This document shows, piece after piece, positions 9,011 to 18,075 of a stretch of DNA of 64,000 nucleotides. A model generated the notes under the pieces. That model saw only the letters and a list, made by a program, of their open reading frames with translations, did no database searches and was not told where the DNA came from. How positions within the stretch are numbered: the first letter of the stretch is position 1; the number at the start of each line of letters is the position of its first letter. Both the position numbers and the translations under genes were made by a program. Origin of the DNA: Flagellimonas sp. 389 (GTDB lineage Bacteria > Bacteroidota > Bacteroidia > Flavobacteriales > Flavobacteriaceae); contig NZ_JAHCMU010000002.1 in NCBI RefSeq assembly GCF_018449435.1, positions 1 through 64,000 of the forward strand, given 5' to 3'.

Positions 9011-10629
9011 AGTTTTAACGCTCCAACTTCTGGTTGTTCAAAGATTGAAGAATCCAATTTCTTGACTCTTTCCAGCATAGCGTCGTAGTTCCCTTTTATC
9101 TGGGCAGATAGATTTGGGGAAAACAGTTGTTCTGCAATATTCGCTTTGAGATATGCCTTTATTCGCTCCTCCTGCGCATAAAAATCTAGTTTTATTTTTC
9201 TGTTGAGCGTAAAATCTATGAATTCGTCAAAAAGGATATCATCCACCTTATATTCTTCCAAAAACTGATTTTTTGAGAGACTGGAGTATTGTAGCCTGTC
9301 TTTTTCCAAGTGTTCAAAAATAAAGCGTGAAAAGAATTCGTACGTATCGTCCATACTATCTATGGCTTCTTCTTCATTGCTTCCTATGGGTACAAACACA
9401 TCAGGAATAATGCCACCACCACCGTATACAACTTTCCCCTTTGGTGTCTTAAAGGTTAACGAGTCGGCCACTTTTATACTATCCACGGAAATGAGCTCTC
9501 CACTACGATAACGGTCCAAGAATGTTTGGTAATAGTCCTTATGGCCTTTTTTGTATGATTTTTGAATAGATCTTCCTGTTGGGGTATAATATCTTGAAAC
9601 TGTTAGACGTACTGCTGAGCCATCTCCTAAATCCATTTCGCGCTGTACAAGACCTTTACCAAAAGACCTTCTTCCAACGATAGTACCAATATCATTATCC
9701 TGAAGAGCACCGGCAATAATCTCGCTCGCTGATGCCGAGCGCTCATTAATCAGAACATACACAGGTTTATTTTCAAAATCACCTTTTCTTGTAGCAAAAG
9801 CTTTTTTAATTCTCCCCTTTTTATTCTTGGTAAAAAGAATGAGTTTGTCGTCGGTCAAAAATTCATCGGCCAACTTCTCTGCAATGCCCAAATAACCCCC
9901 TGGATTGTCTCTTAAATCCAATACTAATTTTTCGGCGCCACGAAGCTTTAGTTTTCGTAATGCATCTTTAAATTCACCATAGGTAGATTCCGCAAAACGA
10001 TTGATTTTTATATAGCCCATGTCCCTTGTAAGCATATAGTACGCATCTACACTCTTAATGGGCACTCTATCCCGCACCACAGTAATATCCAGAATTTTGT
10101 TTTTAGACTTTCGGTATACCTTTAAATCTACTTTTGTTCCTATTTTTCCTTTTAGAGTAGAAACAACAGTTTTATTTGGTATTCGCTTTCCAAAAAGTGT
10201 ATCGTTATCTGCAACCAATATTCTATCACCAGGCTTAATACCGCTCATATAGCTTGGGCCGTTTTTTATAGTTCGTATCACTGTGATGGTATCTTTGTAC
10301 ATATAAAAACTGACTCCTATACCCACAAAATCTCCTTTCATACTTTCAGAGACCTGCTCCATTTCACTATTGGGTATGTAAACCGAATGTGGATCTAACT
10401 TACCCAATATATTGTTCACGGTAACGTCCACGATACTGTCCGTATCTATTTCATCAACGTATTCATGGTCAATGTAATCTATTAGCCTGTTCAGCTTATC
10501 TTTTTTGGAATTGGTAGAGAATAATTTTTCTGGGGTATCACCAAAATGAAGCTTTCCTCCTATAAAAATTCCAATAGCCACCGCAAAAGCGAGCAGTGTA
10601 GGCCATAAATAATTGTTCTTCTTCTCCAT
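9001..10629 (-). CDS. S41 family C-terminal processing peptidase
   Basis: A 542-aa CtpA/Prc-like serine protease anchored by an N-terminal helix (about 7-25), with the rest in the periplasm. A PDZ domain (about 85-170, with IKPGDRILVADN) selects C-terminal substrates. The catalytic domain has the nucleophile serine in ERSASASEIIAGAL and the lysine base in GRRSFGKGLVQ, the Ser/Lys dyad of family S41. An additional C-terminal region of about 130 residues follows. It is 14 bp after the dCMP deaminase gene and probably co-transcribed with it. Confidence 0.94.
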   Translation of the reverse strand: MEKKNNYLWPTLLAFAVAIGIFIGGKLHFGDTPEKLFSTNSKKDKLNRLIDYIDHEYVDEIDTDSIVDVTVNNILGKLDPHSVYIPNSEMEQVSESMKGDFVGIGVSFYMYKDTITVIRTIKNGPSYMSGIKPGDRILVADNDTLFGKRIPNKTVVSTLKGKIGTKVDLKVYRKSKNKILDITVVRDRVPIKSVDAYYMLTRDMGYIKINRFAESTYGEFKDALRKLKLRGAEKLVLDLRDNPGGYLGIAEKLADEFLTDDKLILFTKNKKGRIKKAFATRKGDFENKPVYVLINERSASASEIIAGALQDNDIGTIVGRRSFGKGLVQREMDLGDGSAVRLTVSRYYTPTGRSIQKSYKKGHKDYYQTFLDRYRSGELISVDSIKVADSLTFKTPKGKVVYGGGGIIPDVFVPIGSNEEEAIDSMDDTYEFFSRFIFEHLEKDRLQYSSLSKNQFLEEYKVDDILFDEFIDFTLNRKIKLDFYAQEERIKAYLKANIAEQLFSPNLSAQIKGNYDAMLERVKKLDSSIFEQPEVGALKLQD

Positions 10630-10643
10630 AACATCAATGGCAA

Positions 10644-11081
10644 TTATACCATTTCTTCTAAAATAGGCAGATGATGGGTCGTTACCCCCGCACGTTCCAA
10701 AAACTGTAATCCAGAATCATCTTTATATGCAGTTTGGTACACTACACGTTTTATGCCAGATTGATGAATGAGCTTACTACATTCCCTACAAGGTGATAAT
10801 GTTATGTAGAGAGTTGCTCCTTCGCATGATTGTGTAGAAGAGGCTACTTTTGAGATAGCATTTGCTTCTGCATGTAGGACATACCACTTTGTATATCCTT
10901 CCTCATCTTCGCATATATTCTCGAAACCGGTAGGTGTTCCATTATATCCATCGGATATGATCATTCTATCTTTTACGATGATGGCACCCACCTGTTTTCG
11001 TTCACAATAGGAAAGTTTTCCCCATTCTTTGGCCATACGCAGATAGGCTTTGTCGTACTTCTCTTGTTTACCCTCCTTCAT
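10644..11081 (-). CDS. dCMP deaminase family protein
   Basis: A 145-aa zinc-dependent cytidine/deoxycytidylate deaminase (ComEB-like), expected to convert dCMP to dUMP for dTMP synthesis. Zinc ligands and the catalytic glutamate are visible: HAEANAIS (H and E) and the PCRECSKLI pair of cysteines. The N-terminal SYCERKQVGAIIV and DGYNGTPTGFEN are typical of the family. First gene of a two-gene unit with the S41 protease. Together with nrdAB it adds to nucleotide metabolism in this part of the chromosome. Confidence 0.93.
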   Translation of the reverse strand: MKEGKQEKYDKAYLRMAKEWGKLSYCERKQVGAIIVKDRMIISDGYNGTPTGFENICEDEEGYTKWYVLHAEANAISKVASSTQSCEGATLYITLSPCRECSKLIHQSGIKRVVYQTAYKDDSGLQFLERAGVTTHHLPILEEMV

Positions 11082-11165
11082 ACATTGGAAATAGCCAATT
11101 TTTAAATAAATATACCTGCTTTAACAGACCCTTACAACCTTATTCGATTAAATTTAACGAAGGCT

Positions 11166-11750
11166 CTACTTGGGAAACGTGGCAATCAGTAAGGGTATTG
11201 TAATGCATATGACTAAAATAGATGCACCAGCAATAAAATGGATTTTTTTTATCCTCACTAAGTCTTGAACCATGAATGCAACACCAAGTATCGATAAAAT
11301 GATAGCTACTTGCGAAAATTCGATACCCGTAGCAAAACCTAATAAGGGCGTGACCTTGTTTTCTTCTTCGGCCATTAGCATTTTAAAATAATTGGAAAAT
11401 CCAAATCCATGTATAAGTCCAAAGAAAGCGGTTACCAATGTGTGTAAAAACATTCCAACATCTTTGGTGCCCCTAGTCATATAAATTAAATTGAAGAGTG
11501 CTGTCAGCAGAATGGTTATCGGAATAAAAAATTCTACCAATCCTACATCTACAGTAAATATATCGAAAGCAGACAGTGCCAATGAGATACAATGTGCTAC
11601 GGTAAAAACAGTTGCCAAAACAACCACCCTTCTCCAGCTTTTAAAAGTAAAAGGAATAGCCAATGCCGATAAAAACAAAATATGGTCATAGGCACCAAAA
11701 TCCAGTACGTGGTTCAGTCCCAATTTTACATAAAACCAAAATTCTTGCAT
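11166..11750 (-). CDS. HupE/UreJ-like membrane protein
   Basis: A 194-aa protein with about six transmembrane helices. Conserved family stretches are GLNHVLDFGAYDHILFL, TVAHCISLALSA and FGLIHGFGFSN; the histidines in the first, second and third could bind a metal. HupE/UreJ proteins are linked to nickel or cobalt uptake, but flavobacterial members lack nearby hydrogenase or urease genes, as here, so the substrate is unknown. The start codon is preceded almost directly by a 7-bp tandem repeat array, leaving no normal ribosome-binding region. Confidence 0.85.
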   Translation of the reverse strand: MQEFWFYVKLGLNHVLDFGAYDHILFLSALAIPFTFKSWRRVVVLATVFTVAHCISLALSAFDIFTVDVGLVEFFIPITILLTALFNLIYMTRGTKDVGMFLHTLVTAFFGLIHGFGFSNYFKMLMAEEENKVTPLLGFATGIEFSQVAIILSILGVAFMVQDLVRIKKIHFIAGASILVICITIPLLIATFPK

Positions 11751-11754
11751 TTAT

Positions 11755-11827
11755 TTCGTTGTTCGTTGTTCGTTGTTCGTTGTTCGTTGTTCGTTGTTCG
11801 TTGTTCGTTGTTCGTTGTTCGTTGTTC
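11755..11827. repeat. Heptamer tandem array, unit TTCGTTG, 10.4 copies
   Basis: Ten perfect copies of TTCGTTG (11755-11824) plus TTC. The array begins 4 bp before the start codon of the HupE-like gene on the minus strand, so it forms its whole visible 5' leader (GAACAAC on the transcript). Slippage in copy number would alter the leader length without changing the protein. Confidence 0.97.
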
Positions 11828-12010
11828 AAAAGTGTGCTTTTCTGAATAGGAAGCCAACTTTCTACGAACACCTTTTACCTCTCACCCCATTAATCTCTTA
11901 CCCAATACCTTCATTCAACAAAGAAAGCTTCAATCATTCACAAACTATCAACATCATGGACTATAGTTCAAACTGTATATCTCGTACTTTGCGACTTAAG
12001 CATCGCTAAA
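11828..12010. other. Intergenic stretch between two heptamer arrays
   Basis: About 180 bp of AT-rich sequence between the arrays at 11755-11827 and 12011-12049. I see no conserved gene, strong hairpin or promoter box here; the reading frames that cross it are products of the repeats. Confidence 0.6.
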
Positions 12011-12049
12011 CTAACCACTAACCACTAACCACTAACCACTAACCACTAA
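12011..12049. repeat. Heptamer tandem array, unit CTAACCA, 5.6 copies
   Basis: Five perfect copies of CTAACCA (12011-12045) plus CTAA. The array ends just beyond the stop codon of the TerB-DnaJ gene on the minus strand. It is the third array in this window with a 7-bp period and a different unit. Confidence 0.95.
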
Positions 12050-12050
12050 A

Positions 12051-12788
12051 TTAAACAAATCCCCGCTCCTTTTGAATGGTATCGTATGCCTTTTGTACTT
12101 CCTTGAACTTTTCTTCAGCACCTTTTTTAATAGCCTCGTTTTCAGTAACCACTTTATCAGGATGATATTTCTTTGCCATTGTTCTATACGCTTTTTTCAC
12201 TTCGTCATCAGAGGCTGACTTTTCTATTTCAAGAATCTTATATGCATTGTCAGCAGATTTTATGAACATGGCCATTATGCTCTCAAAATCATGGTGACCC
12301 ACTTTTAGATAGCCTGCCAGTTCTTTCAACTTGTCCAGCTCGGCCTTACTTAGCTGACCATCGGCTTGCGCTATTCCAAATAAAAAATGTATTAATTGTA
12401 ACCGTATTTCGTACCGGGTTCGCTGAACTAAATATGTACAGATGCGCTGAGCAGAAATCTCTCTCTTTTTGACCACATCGTTAAATGTTCGGAAAATGGC
12501 ATTTGCCTTCTCCTTACCGTAAGTACTCAAAAAATATTGTCGCACATAGTCCAACTCCCTTTGACTCACTTGCCCATCTGCTTTGATTACTATAGAGCAT
12601 AGAGACAACAAATTCAATTCAAAATCTGCAGGAGATACATTTTGCTGGGTAAAATCTCTAAAAACAGTTCTTCCGCCCGCACCGGAACCTCCCAGATTAT
12701 CCAAAAGACTACCAACAATAAATCCCAACACAGCTCCTGGAAACCGAAATATAAAATAGCCTAAAAAGGCGGCTACCCACTTAATCAT
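12051..12788 (-). CDS. TerB and DnaJ domain protein, DjlA-like
   Basis: A 245-aa membrane-tethered co-chaperone. An N-terminal hydrophobic, glycine-rich segment (about 4-35) is followed by a TerB-like helical domain (about 50-170) and a C-terminal J domain (about 180-242, [20 protein letters not shown]) with the HPD tripeptide that stimulates DnaK ATPase. This TM-TerB-J order matches DjlA, which recruits DnaK to the membrane. Single gene on the minus strand; its 3' end abuts a heptamer array. Confidence 0.9.
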   Translation of the reverse strand: MIKWVAAFLGYFIFRFPGAVLGFIVGSLLDNLGGSGAGGRTVFRDFTQQNVSPADFELNLLSLCSIVIKADGQVSQRELDYVRQYFLSTYGKEKANAIFRTFNDVVKKREISAQRICTYLVQRTRYEIRLQLIHFLFGIAQADGQLSKAELDKLKELAGYLKVGHHDFESIMAMFIKSADNAYKILEIEKSASDDEVKKAYRTMAKKYHPDKVVTENEAIKKGAEEKFKEVQKAYDTIQKERGFV

Positions 12789-12882
12789 GATTATGTCTAT
12801 TAAACCTCAAAGATAGGACTTTGCAAGGGAAAGAAACCGCTATGCAATGGTAAGACCTCTGAAAAAAATTCGACAAAAACCG

Positions 12883-12890
12883 TATCTTTG
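12883..12890 (+). promoter_or_regulatory. Promoter-like -7 box of bacilliredoxin gene
   Basis: TATCTTTG fits TAnnTTTG exactly and lies 22 bp before the start codon. No clear TTG is found at the expected -33 distance. Confidence 0.5.
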
Positions 12891-12912
12891 ACAGTGAATT
12901 AAAAATAAGACT

Positions 12913-13323
12913 ATGTATCCTGAAGAATTGGTAAAACCTATGAGAGCGGACCTAGCTTCTGCCGGGTTTGAAGAATTATATACAAGTGAAGCAGTTGAAA
13001 ATGCACTAAAACAAGAAGGGACCACATTGGTAGTGGTCAATTCTGTTTGTGGATGTGCAGCTGCAAATGCAAGACCTGCCGCTAAGCTGAGTCTTCAAAA
13101 TGACAAAAAACCTGCTAATTTGGTGACTGTTTTTGCAGGTGTGGACACAGATGCTGTTGACACGGCAAGAAATCGTATGGTACCATTCCCTCCGTCATCT
13201 CCGAGTATGGCCTTGTTCAAAGATGGTGAATTGGTGCACATGATAGAAAGGCATCATATTGAAGGCAGACCTGCAGAATTAATTGCAGAAAACTTAATGG
13301 AGGCCTATAATGAATTCTGTTAG
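12913..13323 (+). CDS. Bacilliredoxin, BrxA/BrxB (YphP) family
   Basis: A 136-aa thioredoxin-fold protein. The family removes bacillithiol from S-bacillithiolated proteins using the CGC motif, which is visible as C46-G-C48 in VVNSVCGCAAANARP. Bacillithiol or a similar thiol is known in several Bacteroidota. The remainder (FAGVDTDAVDTARN, FPPSSPSMALFKDGE) is typical and full length. It stands alone between a TATCTTTG promoter box and an intrinsic terminator. Confidence 0.94.
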   Translation: MYPEELVKPMRADLASAGFEELYTSEAVENALKQEGTTLVVVNSVCGCAAANARPAAKLSLQNDKKPANLVTVFAGVDTDAVDTARNRMVPFPPSSPSMALFKDGELVHMIERHHIEGRPAELIAENLMEAYNEFC

Positions 13324-13343
13324 GTAAAGATTCAAACACAATG

Positions 13344-13374
13344 AAAAAACCATCTCATTTTGAGGTGGTTTTTT
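13344..13374 (+). terminator. Intrinsic terminator of bacilliredoxin gene
   Basis: Arms AAAAAACCATCTCA and TGAGGTGGTTTTTT (one G-U pair) enclose a 3-nt loop, 20 bp after the stop codon, with a T-run forming the second arm and tail. The A-run on the left arm means it could also stop minus-strand transcription. Confidence 0.85.
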
Positions 13375-13463
13375 ATTTTTACTTGTTTTTTGTAACAAAG
13401 ATACTATTTCATCTGTATAATTGTTGAGATTTTGCCAAATTGGCTTTTAAAAAGAACGTAGTA

Positions 13464-14201
13464 ATGCAAAAATTGCTTTCTTATCCTTTGACTATACTCT
13501 TTTTCATTTTTTTTGGATTGGCATTGGTCATATTTCATCCCATACAATGGTTTTGCCTAAAGGTTTTTGGGTATAACGCACATAGGGAAAGTGTAGCAGT
13601 ATTAAATTGGTTTTTAATGCGGTGCACAAATGTTTTGGGCACACGCTATAGATTTGAAAACGCACACAAGATTCCGACAGACAGACCACTCATAATTGTA
13701 TCGAACCATCAAAGTATGTACGACATTCCCCCCATCATATGGCATATGCGAAAACACCATCCAAAATTCGTAAGCAAGATTGAGTTGGGTAGGGGCATAC
13801 CTAGTGTATCGTTCAATTTGAGGCATGGTGGATCCGCACTTATCGATAGAAAAGATTCCAAGCAATCCATTCAAGAATTGAGAAAGCTAGGCGCTTACAT
13901 AGAAAAACATAATAGGAGTGCCGTTATATTTCCTGAAGGTACTCGTAGCCGAACGGGAGTTCCTAAAAGGTTTCATGCTACGGGCTTAAAGATACTTATG
14001 AAGAATGCACCATCTGCCTTAATTGTACCAATAAGCATTAATAATTCTTGGAAGTTACTTCGTTTTGGTAAGTTTCCAATGGGACTAGGTTCTTATCTAT
14101 GGTTTAAAGTCCATGAACCCTTTGAAAACAATGGGGATTTTGATGAACTCATAGCAAAAGCCGAGCATCAGATTACAGCAGGTGTACTAGTAAAGAAATG
14201 A
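13464..14201 (+). CDS. plsC: 1-acyl-sn-glycerol-3-phosphate acyltransferase
   Basis: A 245-aa inner-membrane enzyme that acylates lysophosphatidate to phosphatidate in phospholipid synthesis. The acyltransferase motifs are NHQSMYDIPP (H and D catalytic), GSALIDRKDS and FPEGTRSRTG; an N-terminal transmembrane helix covers about residues 5-28. I chose ATG 13464 (MQKLLSYPL); an in-frame TTG at 13440 would add eight residues. Its stop overlaps the next gene by 4 bp, so the two are translationally coupled. Confidence 0.92.
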   Translation: MQKLLSYPLTILFFIFFGLALVIFHPIQWFCLKVFGYNAHRESVAVLNWFLMRCTNVLGTRYRFENAHKIPTDRPLIIVSNHQSMYDIPPIIWHMRKHHPKFVSKIELGRGIPSVSFNLRHGGSALIDRKDSKQSIQELRKLGAYIEKHNRSAVIFPEGTRSRTGVPKRFHATGLKILMKNAPSALIVPISINNSWKLLRFGKFPMGLGSYLWFKVHEPFENNGDFDELIAKAEHQITAGVLVKK

Positions 14202-14878
14202 AGAATTCCAAACTTATAGAAGCAACCATCGATTTTGTGAAACAAACACTAAATGGTGCTGAAGGAGGTCATGATTGGTTTCACACTGAACGTGTTTTCA
14301 AGACAGCTAAATTGATTTCAAACTCAGAAAAAGTAGATACATTGGTAGTGCGATTGGCAGCATTATTACATGATATTGCGGACCCAAAATTTCATAATGG
14401 CGATGAATCAGTTGGGCCTAAAATAGCTAAGGAATTTTTAGAATCAAGAGAAGTAGGTACCTACATAATCGAACATGTTGTCAATATCATAAAACACATG
14501 TCGTTCAAAAATAGTTTGGAAAAAAAGCAGAGTATATTTACTTCAAAAGAATTGCATGTAGTACAGGATGCTGACCGTTTAGATGCTATTGGAGCTATTG
14601 GTATCGCTAGAGCTTTTAATTACGGGGGGTTCAAGAACAGGGAACTTTACAACCCAAATGTTTCTCCCAACTTGAATATGACCAAAGAGGAGTATAAAAA
14701 ATCCAATACGCCGACAATCAATCACTTTTATGAAAAGCTACTATTGCTAAAGGATAAGATGAATACCGAAACAGGTAAAAAACTTGCGGAAAAGCGACAT
14801 CAATATATGTTGGGGTTTTTAGAGCAGTTTTATAGCGAATGGAGTCCTTCAAAAATTAGCCAGCTACGAAAAACATAA
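14198..14878 (+). CDS. HD domain phosphohydrolase
   Basis: A 226-aa soluble metal-dependent hydrolase of the YedJ/YpgQ kind. HD-superfamily ligands are visible: H29 (DWFHTERV), H58-D59 (AALLHDIADP), H in IKHMSFKN and D in VVQDADRLDAIGA. The substrate is probably a nucleotide or phosphorylated metabolite, but that is unproven. Overlap of 4 bp with plsC indicates an operon. Full length. Confidence 0.9.
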   Translation: MKNSKLIEATIDFVKQTLNGAEGGHDWFHTERVFKTAKLISNSEKVDTLVVRLAALLHDIADPKFHNGDESVGPKIAKEFLESREVGTYIIEHVVNIIKHMSFKNSLEKKQSIFTSKELHVVQDADRLDAIGAIGIARAFNYGGFKNRELYNPNVSPNLNMTKEEYKKSNTPTINHFYEKLLLLKDKMNTETGKKLAEKRHQYMLGFLEQFYSEWSPSKISQLRKT

Positions 14879-14896
14879 TTTTTTACAACTGGCTAA
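14856..14896. terminator. Possible bidirectional terminator hairpin
   Basis: TTAGCCAG (14856-14863) and CTGGCTAA (14889-14896) are perfect complements with a 25-nt loop containing an A-run and a T-run. The hairpin spans the stop of the HD gene, between convergent genes. The large loop makes it weak. Confidence 0.3.
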
Positions 14897-14918
14897 CTAA
14901 TATAGTTTTAACTCCAAT

Positions 14919-16334
14919 CTATTTTTTTTCGGGTAAACCTCTGGTCAACCAACCTCTTCTATTGGCCGTGGCAATGGCATAAGGAGTAATCCAAAACAAT
15001 CCGAAGGTATATAAAATACTATACGAATACGCCCAGAATGATTCTGATAGTTCATATCGCTTTGCATAGAATATGACCGGAAATGTGGATAAAACCAAAA
15101 TGCTAAAAAGTGTTGAGCTCACAAAAAGTAATGGGTGTGTAACAATGAAAAATAACATAAATAGCAAAAATGGATAGCTCATGATTATCTTTAGCGACTG
15201 GCTAATGAACAATAATCGCGCCCCAACTTTAGAATCTTTTCTAAAATTTTTAAATACATATTTTGACATCTCTATATTCTCCCGCACATTACTTCTGCCC
15301 CATCTGATGAACATTTTGTACAATCCACGATACTGCTCGGGCACATTGGTATAGGCATAGGCATTTCTTTGGAACAAAACGTGGTATCCCTGCTTTAATA
15401 TCATGTTGGTCATTGCACGATCTTCACCAATGTCCGAAGGTTGTCCCATAAAAGTTTGATTAATCCAATCGGGAAGACAAGCAAAAACTGCTTTGCTTCG
15501 GTAAGCCGCTAAAGCTCCCGGTGTACAGAGCACTGAATTAAGGCTGCTTTCCGCAGAACGAACGAACTCAAAGCTTAAAACAAAGCTCACATCCAACATT
15601 TTAGGAAGCAATGCTCTTTCATTATTTAAAACGCGAATATTTCCAGCTACAGCGCCACACTGTTCGTTTGTAATGAACGGACTTACGAGATTCCGTAAAG
15701 TATCTTCATCTACAACAGAATCGCTATCCACAGTAACAAAAATTTCCCCTGTTCCTTCATTAAATCCGCGGTACAATGCATGACGTTTCCCTTTATTTTT
15801 GGGCTGCTTGTAAATGGCCAAACAATCGCCCAACTCTTTTTTCGCTTCTTGAATCCAATGCCATGTGTCATCCTGACTTCCATCATCGATTGCGAGTAAC
15901 TGTAACTTTTCTTTTGGGAAATCACTCTTCGCTAAACTCATTAAAGTATCCCAAACTTGCTTTCCTTCATTATAGGCAGGCACAATTACAGTACAAGTAG
16001 GCAATTCTTCATCTGTCACTGATGTAATTGGTTTGTATCTAAAATAGCGGTATAGCGTATAAAGGAAGAAGCTGGCCTTGAACAAGAAGAGTCCTCCAGC
16101 TGTAATCATAAAAGTAGCTCCTAGCGTACTGGTCATTCGTTCTAGGTTAAACTGGGTAAAGTCATTCTGTAAAATATAGACAAGGTAGGCCGCACCAAGC
16201 ATCAATACAAATGTGCTTCCCATAACAAAAACACCCCATGCATTGGCTGTTTCGAAAAAAGTTTTGATTTTATATATAAACCCAGGAGCCTTTTTCTCTT
16301 GAGGGATAGTATACGTAGTATTTTTAATTTTCAT
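14919..16334 (-). CDS. Family 2 processive glycosyltransferase
   Basis: A 471-aa membrane glycosyltransferase resembling hyaluronan synthase, NodC and PgaC. Two N-terminal helices (about 35-55 and 72-93) precede the GT-A domain with VIVPAYNEGKQV, AIDDGSQDDTWH, the metal-binding VDSDSVVDE, the acceptor-site stretch GEDRAMTN and the processivity-type IRWGRSNVRE. Three more helices lie after about residue 370. It would polymerise a sugar from a UDP donor at the inner membrane. Neighbours give no clue to the polymer. Monocistronic on the minus strand. Confidence 0.88.
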   Translation of the reverse strand: MKIKNTTYTIPQEKKAPGFIYKIKTFFETANAWGVFVMGSTFVLMLGAAYLVYILQNDFTQFNLERMTSTLGATFMITAGGLFLFKASFFLYTLYRYFRYKPITSVTDEELPTCTVIVPAYNEGKQVWDTLMSLAKSDFPKEKLQLLAIDDGSQDDTWHWIQEAKKELGDCLAIYKQPKNKGKRHALYRGFNEGTGEIFVTVDSDSVVDEDTLRNLVSPFITNEQCGAVAGNIRVLNNERALLPKMLDVSFVLSFEFVRSAESSLNSVLCTPGALAAYRSKAVFACLPDWINQTFMGQPSDIGEDRAMTNMILKQGYHVLFQRNAYAYTNVPEQYRGLYKMFIRWGRSNVRENIEMSKYVFKNFRKDSKVGARLLFISQSLKIIMSYPFLLFMLFFIVTHPLLFVSSTLFSILVLSTFPVIFYAKRYELSESFWAYSYSILYTFGLFWITPYAIATANRRGWLTRGLPEKK

Positions 16335-16569
16335 ATAGTTCCAATTGAGGTGTCATAGTGTTATACGGAGTTACCTCCTTTTTAGACGCCCTTTCAAAAA
16401 TTTTTAACGTTAAAAGCAACTGCTACTAACATTTTTTGACTCGCTTTCCCATTTTAATGGTTAAAACTTGGTGTTCGGCAGGTTTCAAATCCGTTGATTT
16501 AAAACATTTTAAACCGTAAAGCGATTATCACTTTTTTGTATCTTCAAGGCAACAACTAAATCATCAAAA

Positions 16570-17994
16570 ATGCAAAGAAGAAAGTTCCTTAAAAATGCAG
16601 CGGCAGCTTCGGCTGCTTTTTCCATTGTTCCAAGCCATGTTCTGGGTAAGACCCATGTTCCACCCAGTGATACCCTTTACTTAAGTGCTTTTGGTGTAGG
16701 TGGCAGGGGCAATGGCGTAATACAAGGTTTGGCCAATACGGGAAAAGTAAAGTTTGTTTCTTTTTGCGATGTGGACGAAAAACGCGCGCAAAAGACTTAT
16801 GAACTCTTTCCTGATGTAAAACGCTTTAAGGACTTTAGAAAAGTTTACGATGCACATTTAAAGGATATAGATGCAGTAATGGTCGCCACCCCTGATCATA
16901 CGCATGCTTCCATTGCACTTCCTTTTATGCGCGAAAAAAAACATGCCTATGTTGAAAAACCGTTGACCCATAATATACATGAAGCAAGATTGATGACCAA
17001 AGTTGCAGCTGAAAACGGAATTGTTACCCAAATGGGAAATCAAGGAGCTTCTACCGATGGCAGTAGGATTGCCCGTGAATGGGTGGACCTTGGGTTATTG
17101 GGCAAGATCCATACTATTGATTGTTGGACAAACCGTCCTGTGTGGCCGCAAGGTGTTCCATTGCCTTCAAAAAAGCAACGAGTGCCTAAGGAATTGGACT
17201 GGGACTTATGGTTAGGGCCCGCTGCCATGCGAGACTACAATGCTGCTTATTTGCCCTTTAAATGGCGTGGCTGGTGGGATTTTGGAACGGGAGCCTTGGG
17301 AGACATGGGCTGCCACATTATGGAAACCCCTTTTAGTGTTTTGGGCCTAGGTTATCCTACCGAGGCCGAGGCTAGTTGTACAACGGTTTGGGTTGGAGAT
17401 TTTGTTGAGGCCGATTATAGCCCCTCTTGCCCTCCCTCATCTAAAATACACTTAAAGTTTGAACATGAACATCATGGCGATATAGCGTTGAACTGGTACG
17501 ATGGTGGTATTAAACCGGACCTTCCGGATGAACTTAAAGATGATGAAACTATTGGTGATGGCGGTGGCGGCACTATAATGTATGGCGAAAAAGGAATTTT
17601 GATATGTGATACTTATTCTAAAAACCCACGTTTACTGCCATCAGAGATGACAGGTCTTATAAATTCCCCAGAACCAAAATATCCCAGAATTGCGGGTGGA
17701 GCTGATGGCCATATTGCCAATTTTGTCGATGGATGCATGAATGGAAAAGCTACTTCTTCAAACTTTGCCAAAGCAGGTCCACTTACGGAAACAGTCCTTA
17801 TGGGAAACCTTGCCGTAAAAGCATATCAATATAAAGTATTGCAAGAAGGTAAAAAAGTAGGTGATTGGGCACCTTATGACTACCCTGGCAGGAAAAAATT
17901 ACTTTGGGATGGTGAGAATATGAAAATCACCAATTACGACAAGGCCAATGAATGGGTTACCCGTCAATATCGCAAGGGTTGGGAATTGAGCTAG
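16570..17994 (+). CDS. Tat-exported Gfo/Idh/MocA oxidoreductase
   Basis: A 474-aa NAD(P)-binding oxidoreductase. A twin-arginine signal is clear (MQRRKFLKNAAAASAAF, cleavage likely after the alanine/glycine-rich part near residue 26), so the folded, cofactor-loaded enzyme goes to the periplasm. The Rossmann nucleotide motif GVGGRGNG is followed by the family EKPLTHN. The C-terminal substrate domain is full length. Members act on sugars and cyclitols, and some remove glycans by oxidation and elimination; the substrate here is unknown. It stands alone. Confidence 0.9.
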   Translation: MQRRKFLKNAAAASAAFSIVPSHVLGKTHVPPSDTLYLSAFGVGGRGNGVIQGLANTGKVKFVSFCDVDEKRAQKTYELFPDVKRFKDFRKVYDAHLKDIDAVMVATPDHTHASIALPFMREKKHAYVEKPLTHNIHEARLMTKVAAENGIVTQMGNQGASTDGSRIAREWVDLGLLGKIHTIDCWTNRPVWPQGVPLPSKKQRVPKELDWDLWLGPAAMRDYNAAYLPFKWRGWWDFGTGALGDMGCHIMETPFSVLGLGYPTEAEASCTTVWVGDFVEADYSPSCPPSSKIHLKFEHEHHGDIALNWYDGGIKPDLPDELKDDETIGDGGGGTIMYGEKGILICDTYSKNPRLLPSEMTGLINSPEPKYPRIAGGADGHIANFVDGCMNGKATSSNFAKAGPLTETVLMGNLAVKAYQYKVLQEGKKVGDWAPYDYPGRKKLLWDGENMKITNYDKANEWVTRQYRKGWELS

Positions 17995-18075
17995 TATTTT
18001 TTGGTTAATGAGAAGTACCGGAAAAATGCAGTTCACAACAAAAGACACAACACCTGGTTATTTTAAGGCTATGGC

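Noticed and set aside
11663-12009. Short reading frames made of VVRCSLF- or NNEQRTT-like repeats
   Set aside because: These are translations of the heptamer array in frames that stay open only because the unit has no stop codon.
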